DNA of 46,799 nt from NCBI GenBank assembly GCA_964545415.1, contig CAZJFP010000009.1:1-46799 (forward strand), written 5' to 3'. Below the pieces are notes generated by a model. It saw nothing but the letters and a program-made list of their open reading frames with translations, did not search any database and was not told the DNA's origin. How positions within the stretch are numbered: the first letter of the stretch is position 1; each line of letters opens with the position of its first letter. This DNA comes from CAJBLF01 sp964545415 (lineage in GTDB: Bacteria; Patescibacteriota; Gracilibacteria; Absconditabacterales; Absconditicoccaceae). Positions 39,952 to 46,799 of the stretch are shown here, piece after piece. Both the position numbers and the translations under genes were made by a program.

Positions 39952-42600
39952 TTATTTCAACGCATCTTTGATCTTGTCCAATAATTGCAGTGCCTGCAGG
40001 GGAGTGATGTTGTTGAGATCGTATGTCTCGAGTATTGTTTTTACTTTTTCATATCTACCGTCCACTTGCGCTTGGAAACTGAAGTCAAATGCTAGCGGAG
40101 CTTTCTCTATTCATTTCTGCGGTTCTCTTTCGTTCTCCAATTCGTCGAGATGTCATTTTGCTCTTTCTACTACTGCAGCCGGAATTCCCGCTAGCTTAGC
40201 GACATCGAGGCCGTAGCTTTTGCTTGCTCATCACTTCACGATTTTCTTCATGAAGATGACTTCTTTCTCCGTTTCATAGACGCTGACGGAATAGTTTTTT
40301 ACCCCCGGGTGCGTTTCTTCCAATTGGATTAGTTCATGGTAATGTGTAGCGATCAATGTTTTTGCTCCTATCTTGCTGACGAGATATTCCAGTATCGATT
40401 TGGTCAATGCGAGGCCATCATAGGTCGCTGTCCCGCGTCCGAGTTCATCAAAGATGATGAATGATTTTTTCGTTGCATTATTCAATATGTTCGCTACCTC
40501 GATCATCTCGGTCATGAACGTGGACTGATTTTTCGCGATATTATCTCCGCTTCCGATGCGCGCGAACAATGCGTCCATTACTGGCAGCTGACATTCCTTG
40601 GCTGGGACAAATAGTCCGCAATGCGCCATGAGCACAATCAACGCGTTCTGTCTCAGATACGTCGATTTACCGCCCATATTCGGTCACGTAATGATATGGA
40701 GAAATCCATCTTCATTTCATTCTGCATTCTGCACTCTGCATTCTGAATTCAGTTTCAAGTCGTTTGGTATGAATTGCTGATCGAGTGGTAAAAATTCTTC
40801 GATGACCGGATGCCTTCCTTCGATGATATGTACGGTATCATTTTTTACGAATAACGGTTTGGTATACTTCTTCTCATGTGCCAATATCGCTTGCGAGACG
40901 AACAAATCCAGCCATGAAATTTTCTCTGCAGCTTCATGGAGTTCTTTCATGCCTTCACCTACTTTTGTTTTCGCTTGTTGAAGAAATTCATATTCGATCT
41001 TGCTCAATTCGGCTTTTGCTTCCAAAATTTTTCATTCCAAATTTTCCAGATACGGAGAAGAATATCTCTGACCTCATTTCAGCGTGTTCCTGCGGATTAC
41101 ATTAAATTTTCATTCTGCATCCTGCATTCTGCATTCTGAACTTGAGAATTTTTTTTCAAAAGTCTCTATGTCTTTATTTGTTACCTCTAAGAAATATCCT
41201 TGGTTCAATATAAACTTCACTTTGACCGTCGGTATTCCCGCTCTCTGTGCCAATTCCTGCTGGTACTGTAAGAGGAGTTCATCACTATGATAAGCGATTT
41301 TTCTGAGTTCATCTATTTGGACATTGTATCCATCGCGGATGTAGTCGATATCATCTTTATACTCTTCATCATTTTTTAACACTTGTTCCAGATAATTATA
41401 CAAGTGTTGCAGATAATTGAGGCTCGCATCATTCAATCATAACGCTTTCAGTTCGTCGAGCAAAAATGCATTCTCGAAGAAAATCCTTAGGGTAGACCTG
41501 AGTTTGATGAAAGTATTCGGTAACAGCTTTTTGTACAAAATCGTCGTAACTAATTTTGGAATATCACGGACATTCGCTAATAATTGGTGGATATGTTTAC
41601 TCTTTTCTTGATCAGAAAAAAAATTTTCTATCATATCCAATCTCCGCTGAAGCTGTTCGAGGTCTTTGATCGGATTCGTGAGTGTGTGGTGCAGAAGCCT
41701 TGCGCCGCCTGCGGTCTGCGTGGTATTCAGAATATGAAAAAGACTATATCTTTCGCTGCCTTCATAGCTGGAAGACAATAGTTCAAGATTTTTGATCGTG
41801 ACCTCATCCAAGAGAAGATACGTATCTTGCGAATGAAAGGAGATCTTCGTGATATTGGTCAGGGAAGATTTTTGGGTATGATTGAGATACGAAAGCAGCA
41901 ACGCCATCGTCGCTAATTTGCCGTCCTCGAGTGCTTTACCGTAACTCGCAATCTGCTGGACTCCCGTCATTCAATGTATGAATTTTTCTGGATCAGGTGG
42001 TACGTCTCGGATAGAAATCAATGCTTTCATCGCTTGCTGCACCGGCACGGAAATGCTTTCCTTCTCAGGAAAATCGACATCGAAGACCAATTCGACCGGT
42101 CTAACGGAGATGATGAATTTCTGTAGTTCTCCGATGTCAGAGAAACTCTTGGTCCGATACTCGCCGACACTGAAATCACCTCGAGCGAGATGATAGCTAT
42201 TCCCGTTCGTATGTGGGATAAATGTCACTGCCATGGTGTAGGTGTATGACTTCTTTGTTTCTTGAATATAGGTTCATGGCGTTATTATAGAAACAACTTC
42301 TCTTTCCACTATTTTCCCTGGAATCGGCTCTGTCGTCTGTTCCGCTATCGCTACTTTATATCCGTGAGCTATTAATTTGCTGATATATTTCTCCGCACTA
42401 TGATAGGGAATACCTGCCATCGGCACGGCATTCTCGGAATTCTTATTTTTGCTGGTCAGGATAATATCGAGCGTTTTGCTGCAGATCTTCGCGTCCTCGA
42501 AAAATGTCTCGTAGAAATCTCCCATGCGAAAAAAGAGGATGCAATCCTCGTGCTGCTTCTTGATATCTAAGTATTGAAGTATCGCTGGAGTGAATGCCAT
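39952..42600 (-). CDS. mutS: DNA mismatch repair protein MutS
   Basis: The product is 882 aa, slightly long for MutS. The mismatch-binding motif FFRMGDFYETFFEDA (Phe-x-Glu near residue 33) is at the N-terminus. The ATPase has Walker A TGPNMGGKST (its first Gly is TGA 40684-40686, residue 639), IFDELGRGTATYDG and ATHYHEL, then GGASKSYGLDVAKLAGIP with two adjacent UGA codons. Two in-frame segments do not belong to the family: SSSECRMQDAEGK near residue 490 (clamp/lever) and NSECRVQNAEGNED just before Walker A; both are encoded by heptamer repeats. The gene is otherwise complete. Confidence 0.96.
40718..40752. repeat. Heptamer array inside mutS, copy next to Walker A
   Basis: Five units of TTCTGCA type (one CTCTGCA) are read in the mutS frame as NSECRVQNAE. 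Confidence 0.92.
41111..41146. repeat. Heptamer array inside mutS, clamp-region copy
   Basis: Units TTCTGCA/TCCTGCA repeated about four times are read in the mutS frame as SSECRMQDAE. Confidence 0.92.
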
Positions 42601-42605
42601 ACTAA

Positions 42606-42642
42606 ACAGCTAGCAATGAACAACTAAAAACTAACAATTATT
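42606..42642. repeat. Short repeats upstream of mutS
   Basis: Words CTAGCAATGAACAACTAAAAACTAACAA (partly shown) form a degenerate array of AACTAA-type units directly before the mutS start. Confidence 0.45.
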
Positions 42643-42671
42643 TATATAAATTATAGTAGAAAAGTCAAGTA

Positions 42672-42707
42672 AGAAAAAAGAGCCGGAAACACCGACTCTT
42701 TTTTACT
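42672..42707. terminator. Bidirectional-looking terminator
   Basis: GAGCCGG and CCGACTC with A and T runs on both sides form a hairpin following the UspA-like gene on the minus strand. Confidence 0.8.
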
Positions 42708-42720
42708 AGGTTTTGATTGG

Positions 42721-43590
42721 TTAATGCCAGTTCATTCTGCTGGCATCGATCTTTGTTTTGACCAAGAGAACAGGGCGTCGTTTGGGACCATTTTTTGTCG
42801 TAGATTTTGGTAACGACATCAAAGTCTCAATATTCTGTTCTACCTCATCTTGGATACTCCCTTCAGGGATCTCCATGACAGCGACATCTGCATGTTTCGC
42901 TGTGTACTTACAGAAACGGGTAATGAATTTTGTCTGTTTACGCACCATTTCTGTCTGGAAAGCAATACCAGCTTTTTGCAATTTTTTCCCCAAATACAGG
43001 AATACATTATTCAGAATAAGCTCTTCATTTGTTGTTTTTGGTCTATCCATAAAGATGTTCACCGAAGCATTGAATGCTTGAGCTAACACGATTACTGCTT
43101 TGATTTTTTGGACATTTCTCTCCATATCAATCGCTATGCTGATCGTGTTGAGTTTAGTAAGTTCATATGCATCCGGCAGCAAAAGTACTGGAAGTCGGGA
43201 ATTTTTGGTGATTCTCCACATATCCTTATGGAATTCTGGAGTATCTCCGATCACTATCATTACCGCATTCTGTTTCTCTGTGATGCTGTTGATAGATGGA
43301 AAGAAGTGAAAGAATTTTGGCTCACAGATACTTACCTGGAGTGCGGCATACCTATTTCGTATGCTTTTTTCTATTTCCTCGACCCAAAGCGTCTCGATAG
43401 CAGATCGGCCTTTGTTTTTTGGATACAGTTTGAGCTGTAATCCTGTAGCGTTGGCTATGCGTGCTGCTGAAATAGCGACGCTTTTTTGACTTTCTAACGG
43501 AGAAGATAAATCAATGACACCGATGATCGATTTCTTCTCCTTTTGCACTTCTGTTTCTGTCATGTGTGTTTTACTTTTTTTGTTAGACAT
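42721..43590 (-). CDS. UspA-like two-domain protein
   Basis: The product is 289 aa with no UGA codon. Two repeated alpha/beta halves can be seen: SIIGVIDLSSPLESQKSVAISAARIANATG then AVMIVIGDTPEF..SRLPVLLLPDAYE in the first, and NTISIAIDMERNVQKIKAVIVLAQAFNASVNIF then ADVAVMEIPE..RRPVLLVKT in the second. This is the layout of tandem universal-stress-protein domains; the GxxGS...S nucleotide loop is not clear. The basic N- and C-termini could bind nucleic acid. It is preceded by a long leader containing two hairpins, which suggests regulation at the RNA level. Confidence 0.65.
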   Translation of the reverse strand: MSNKKSKTHMTETEVQKEKKSIIGVIDLSSPLESQKSVAISAARIANATGLQLKLYPKNKGRSAIETLWVEEIEKSIRNRYAALQVSICEPKFFHFFPSINSITEKQNAVMIVIGDTPEFHKDMWRITKNSRLPVLLLPDAYELTKLNTISIAIDMERNVQKIKAVIVLAQAFNASVNIFMDRPKTTNEELILNNVFLYLGKKLQKAGIAFQTEMVRKQTKFITRFCKYTAKHADVAVMEIPEGSIQDEVEQNIETLMSLPKSTTKNGPKRRPVLLVKTKIDASRMNWH

Positions 43591-43795
43591 TTTTTGGTTT
43601 TTATTTTTGAGTGTGCTCTTATAAGGATTTTGTCATACAAAGCAAACAAATAAAAAGACTGCCGAAACGTCGGCAGGCATAATCTTATTGGTGTATAAGA
43701 TTAACGTAGAGTATTTGGATCTTTATATCGAGAGATATGATATATAAATAAACAAAAAAGTCAAGTCCAATATACCAGGAAGTGCTGGTAAAACT
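43591..43795 (-). promoter_or_regulatory. Structured leader with attenuator-like terminator
   Basis: On the minus strand a promoter-like TTGACT and TATCAT pair (16-base spacing, about 43782-43755) is followed by the hairpin TAATCTTAT/ATAAGATTA (43703-43680) and then by the terminator CTGCCGA/TCGGCAG with a T run (about 43672-43648). The coding start is 43590. It may be an attenuator for the UspA-like gene or a small RNA of about 85-100 bases. Confidence 0.5.
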
Positions 43796-43823
43796 TTGAA
43801 AAAACTCCTATCGCGGATATACT
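43796..43823 (+). promoter_or_regulatory. Promoter of the PilB/GspE-like operon
   Basis: TTGAAA and TATACT are separated by 16 bases, 43 bases before ATG 43867. Confidence 0.7.
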
Positions 43824-43866
43824 TAGAACATGGCAAAGATATTTACTTCAGAACCATGAAGATTGT

Positions 43867-45450
43867 ATGCCAACAGAAATCACAAAAAGCATTTTGGAAA
43901 TAGACGACTTGCAGGGGATAAGTCCTAATTTTGATCAACTCAGGATTTTACCCAAAGAGACGGCTCAAAAAATAGAGACGCTTATTTTTGCAAAAGACAA
44001 GAATACCCTGAAAGTATTGACGACCAATACCTACACGGAAAATCTCAATGCCTTGCTCAAAAACCTAGAAGAAAAGTGATATACCTACGAAGTGTTTTAT
44101 ACATCCACATCAGGATTCCAATATGCTATGAGTCGATATATGGATATGGAAGGTATTGCCGAGCAAAAAAGAAAAGCGGATCAGGAACAGAAACAAGCGG
44201 CAGGAAAAGGCGCTATCGCGATGATCCAGAAAATTTTTGAAAAGAGAGATACGATGGAACCAGGTGATTTTATCATGGAATTGATCAGATTGGCATTCCA
44301 GACATGAGCGTCCGATCTCCATTTCCAACCGCAGGAAGATGGCGTAGTTGTAAGGATCAGGATTGATGGAGTACTGCAAGAATTGCTTGAGTTTACTCAT
44401 GATGATTTCAGAAAATATCTTCAGAAAATAAAATTCATCTCAGGCACCAAAATGAATATCGATTACCTTCCTCAGGATGGAAGATTCTCTTTTGAAGCGA
44501 CCGATATTCATGGAGAAAATAGGAAAGTGGACGTGAGAGTCAATTTTATGCCGGGGGTAGAATCAGAAAGTACGGTGCTTAGATTTCTTGATCCGACCAA
44601 GGGAATAACGACATTCGAAAAAATCGGATTCACGGAAAGGACCTACGAAATATTAAAAAGGAATCTCGAAAAAAATACCTGAATCACCATCTTCACGGGA
44701 CCTACCGGATCATGAAAGACGACGACTCTCTATACGATATTGAATACCTTGAATGACGGCAAGAGAAAAATCATCACCCTTGAAGATCCGATCGAATATG
44801 AGGTCAAAGGCATTCAACAATCGCAGATAAATTACAGTAAATGATATACCTACGAAATTTGACTTAAGGCAATTCTCAGACACGATCCCGATATTATCCT
44901 CATCTGAGAGACGAGAACGCAGGAAACCGCGGAGATCGCTATCAATGCGGCGTTGACCGGACACTTGGTATTTACTACCTTACATACCAATTCTGCTATC
45001 GAATCTATTCCGAGATTGACGAGTATGGATGTCAAACCGTACATGTTGGCGCCATCCTTGAATCTGATCGTAGCGCAGAGATTGGTCAGAAGAATATGTC
45101 CTCATTGTTGAACCAAAAGAGAGGCAAATTATAGTGAACAAGCAGAAATCAAAGATATGCTCAAAAAGATGAAAGATTTGGATCCGAAGCTTGATTTTCC
45201 ATTTGATGGAAAAATTCCTCAGGCAGTCGGATGTGATGCATGTAATGGAAGTGGATATCAAGGAAGAATTGCCATTATAGAAACATTGGAAATAACTGAA
45301 GCACTCAAAAAAATGATCGTTGACAATAAAATCGGTATCGATCTCTACGCAAAAGCGAGAGAGGAGTGATTCCTGACGCTCAAGGAAGACGGTATCATCA
45401 AAATGCTCAAAGGAGATACTACCTTGGATGAATTGAGAAGAGTTTTATAA
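43867..45450 (+). CDS. pilB: Type IV pilus/type II secretion assembly ATPase (PilB/GspE)
   Basis: The product is 527 aa. The hexameric ATPase that powers pilin polymerisation. ASDLHFQPQEDGVVVRIRIDG (near 145) opens the core. Walker A is GPTGSGKTTTLY (the last Gly is TGA 44713-44715, residue 283), the Asp box is ITLEDPIEYE, Walker B DPDIILIGET, and the His box TGHLVFTTLHTN. The Zn-binding Cys pairs CPHCG and CDACNGSGYQGR are intact, as in PilB/GspE rather than PilT. The first 140 residues form a shortened N-terminal domain. Eight UGA codons occur, several at invariant Gly. No pilin, PilC or prepilin peptidase gene is in the window. Confidence 0.95.
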
Positions 45451-45466
45451 ATTAGCTTTTTTTTGT

Positions 45467-45877
45467 ATGAACTGAATTATGGAATGAACAGCGGAACCGA
45501 TGGGAAGAGAAGATCTGCAAATACATACCATCACAAATACGGAAGAACTTATCCAAATCACCAACAATCAGATTGAGGATGTTTTGTACATCTCAGAAAA
45601 GATATGCATTCCGGAGACAAAAAACATCAAACATATCTATCGATCGGATTTTGAACTTAAAAGCAAAAAAGAAGCTAACGAATTAGTGAAACAAAAAAAG
45701 GCGATGTTTTATCATAAAGACAAAAATAATGATTTTTTTGTATACAACGAAAGAGCAGGAGAATTGATTGCATTCAAAAAAAATGATTATCTGATATTTC
45801 CTCAATGATATCTTACTTATGATGGGGTAAATTACATATCCTATGATGATCTGGGCAAGGAAATCGGAAGATTTTAA
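45467..45877 (+). CDS. Hypothetical protein cotranscribed with the pilus ATPase
   Basis: The product is 136 aa, soluble, starting 17 bases after the ATPase stop. UGA codons at positions 3 and 7 (NGIMEG) and before YLTYD are read as Gly. The fold looks alpha/beta with a charged centre (FELKSKKEANELVKQKKAMFYHKDKNNDFFVYN, partly shown) and a C-terminal YDGVNYISYDDLGKEI. No family was recognised. Position suggests a pilus-linked role, which is inference only. Confidence 0.75.
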
Positions 45878-45884
45878 TAGAGAA

Positions 45885-45948
45885 ATTAGAATTTAGAAAT
45901 AAGAATTTAAAATTGAGAATTTAGAATTGAGAAATAAGAAATTAAAAG
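45885..45948. repeat. AGAATTTAGAAATAAGAA-type repeats
   Basis: Degenerate 7-8 bp units (AGAATTT, AGAAATA, AGAATTG) fill the gap between the stop codon at 45877 and the terminator at 45961. Confidence 0.8.
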
Positions 45949-46275
45949 GTATACAATACCTTCATCGCTTCGGCGGTGAATTTTTTTTATAAAAAAACCA
46001 TAAACGAAAACGCTTATGGCTACGATGAAATGAGTGGATCAATGCCGGAGTCTTTTCTTATGTACATAACGGATTTCAGTACTGAAAAGCGTGAAAAAAA
46101 ATACAAGGAAAATACTCGTAGGGAGTGCAATGATCGGGGTAAGCAACATGTTTACAATCATAGGGATTTTTGTTTTTTTGTTTGGGAGTATTCTGTATAT
46201 TGTATTTTTGATTTCAAGAGGCTTTTTTTTGAAAGAGTTTTTTTTATTTCCTTTGATAGCACAATGAAAAATCAT
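45907..46275 (-). CDS. Doubtful small membrane-protein frame
   Basis: In code 25 this frame is open for 122 codons, from ATG 46273-46275 to TAA 45907-45909. A hydrophobic stretch IPMIVNMLLTPIIALPTSIFLVFFFTLF could span the membrane. But it reads through a TGA at 46039-46041, then through a terminator hairpin and a repeat array. If that TGA ended translation, the 78-aa product would stop 20 bases before the hairpin, a normal layout. The frame may also be non-coding. Confidence 0.25.
45961..45988 (+). terminator. Terminator of the pilus ATPase operon
   Basis: TTCATCGC and GCGGTGAA (one G-U pair) around a stable TTCG tetraloop are followed by eight T residues. Confidence 0.93.
45991..46020 (-). 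terminator. Minus-strand terminator
   Basis: On the minus strand CCATAAGCG and CGTTTATGG form a 9-bp stem (one G-U pair) followed by seven T residues. Confidence 0.85.
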
Positions 46276-46285
46276 TTTTCCGCAA

Positions 46286-46316
46286 TAAAGAAAACCCTGC
46301 ATTTCTGCAGGGTTTC
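46286..46316 (-). terminator. Terminator of the cold-shock gene
   Basis: On the minus strand AACCCTGCA and TGCAGGGTT form a perfect stem with a four-base loop, followed by TTCTTTATT. Confidence 0.75.
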
Positions 46317-46395
46317 TCAAAAGTCTTCGTTATTATAGTATATAATTAGTATTATATCCGATATAATAATTGAGATCTTTTTGTACGTAGGATGA

Positions 46396-46611
46396 TTAGT
46401 CAGCCATAACATCAGCTCCACCAACTTTTCTTACGTCCTTTGCTTCAGGACCTTTTCTTCCTTCTCCGATTTCATACGTTACGCTATCACCATCAGCGAT
46501 AGATTCTCCGATTACGTTTGTTCCGTGTACGAATACATCCTTGCTTCCATCTTCTGGAGTGATGAATCCGAAGTTTTTAGTTCTGTTGAAGAACTTTACA
46601 ATTCCTTGCAT
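46396..46611 (-). CDS. csp: Cold-shock-domain protein
   Basis: The product is 71 aa, the classical single cold-shock domain. The RNP1 motif KNFGFIT and the RNP2 motif DVFVHGTNV bind single-stranded RNA and DNA. The C-terminus EIGEGRKGPEAKDVRKV is also typical. There is no UGA codon, as in other probably highly expressed genes here. The leader (46612-46700) contains two perfect hairpins, which may serve temperature-dependent control as known for other csp genes. Confidence 0.97.
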   Translation of the reverse strand: MQGIVKFFNRTKNFGFITPEDGSKDVFVHGTNVIGESIADGDSVTYEIGEGRKGPEAKDVRKVGGADVMAD

Positions 46612-46639
46612 TAATTAATTGGGTAATGAATAAAATTTT

Positions 46640-46672
46640 GGAGATATCTCCGTCCAAGAGTATACGATACTC
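46640..46672 (-). promoter_or_regulatory. Two hairpins in the csp leader
   Basis: GGAGATATCTCC (46640-46651) is a perfect palindrome and GAGTAT/ATACTC (46658-46672) forms a second stem, both within 60 bases upstream of the csp start. Confidence 0.6.
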
Positions 46673-46709
46673 CCAGGGAAATACAAGAGATAATTTAATG
46701 AAGAAATAA

Positions 46710-46737
46710 TTGACAAAGAAAGATAAATAAGTATAAT
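46710..46737 (+). promoter_or_regulatory. Consensus promoter facing out of the window
   Basis: TTGACA and TATAAT, both perfect, are separated by 16 bases on the plus strand. The transcript would start near 46744 and serve a gene beyond the right edge; an ATG stands at 46797. Confidence 0.8.
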
Positions 46738-46799
46738 AAATAAAATTAGGGTCTAGAGTAGTTGAAGTGATTTAAATAATCATTATAACTAGTTCATGA

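Noticed and set aside
45976..46338. Plus-strand open frame of 120 codons
   Set aside because: It starts inside the operon terminator and includes the csp terminator; the composition is not protein-like.
1..46799. tRNA or rRNA genes, including a tRNA-Gly(UCA)
   Set aside because: No cloverleaf with a GGTTCGAATC-type T arm was recognised by eye; a tRNAscan-SE run would settle it.

Overview
The window reads as a chromosomal segment of a Candidate Phyla Radiation bacterium that uses genetic code 25 (UGA = glycine), i.e. Absconditabacteria (SR1) or Gracilibacteria (BD1-5). Read with the standard code most genes shatter. Read with UGA as Gly they become full-length, and UGA falls on invariant glycines: the switch-I Gly of EF-G, the Walker A Gly of MutS and of a PilB/GspE ATPase, the GGDEA motif of release factor 1, and the FGNE motif of a SpoU methyltransferase. 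UAA and UAG are the only stops I needed for the confident genes. Start codons lack Shine-Dalgarno sequences and are preceded by A- or U-rich leaders. Promoters are sigma-70-like, nearly always with a 16-base spacer.

Layout. 1-9.8 kb: a cell-surface locus with a giant LamG-repeat protein entering from the left edge, a lipoprotein, two paralogous membrane-anchored proteins resembling WxL-interacting proteins, and a small secreted protein whose C-terminus resembles that of the giant protein. 10.2-13.5 kb: gatC (frame broken at a 7-bp tandem repeat), fusA and a conserved hypothetical. 13.5-18.6 kb (minus): a papain-like amidase, prfA, an M50 protease, a peptide-binding protein and secG. 18.7-24.6 kb (minus): a type IV secretion-like operon of a VirB4 ATPase, a polytopic membrane protein and a 902-aa Cys-rich ectodomain fused to three VirB2/TrbC-like hairpins. 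24.7-33.5 kb: single-gene cassettes without UGA codons, each with its own promoter and mostly its own terminator, including a sigma-region-4/alpha-CTD-like protein; between them lie dus, a transglycosylase, dedA, and two methyltransferase-like genes. 33.5-46.8 kb: lipoproteins, a methyltransferase, a DnaQ-like nuclease, a large unknown membrane-anchored protein, a pseudouridine synthase, mutS, a UspA-like protein, a PilB/GspE ATPase operon and a cold-shock protein.

A second theme is a family of short tandem repeats (7-8 bp units, e.g. CAGAATG, AAAATTG, ATTGAAAG), often arranged as degenerate inverted arrays. They fill many intergenic gaps and also enter coding regions: in frame in dus and twice in mutS, at the 3' ends of virB4 and of the 715-aa protein gene, and out of frame in gatC.

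No rRNA, tRNA, CRISPR array or replication origin was recognised. Coordinates and translations were derived by hand; no alignment or database search was run, so remote family assignments are judged from motifs only.
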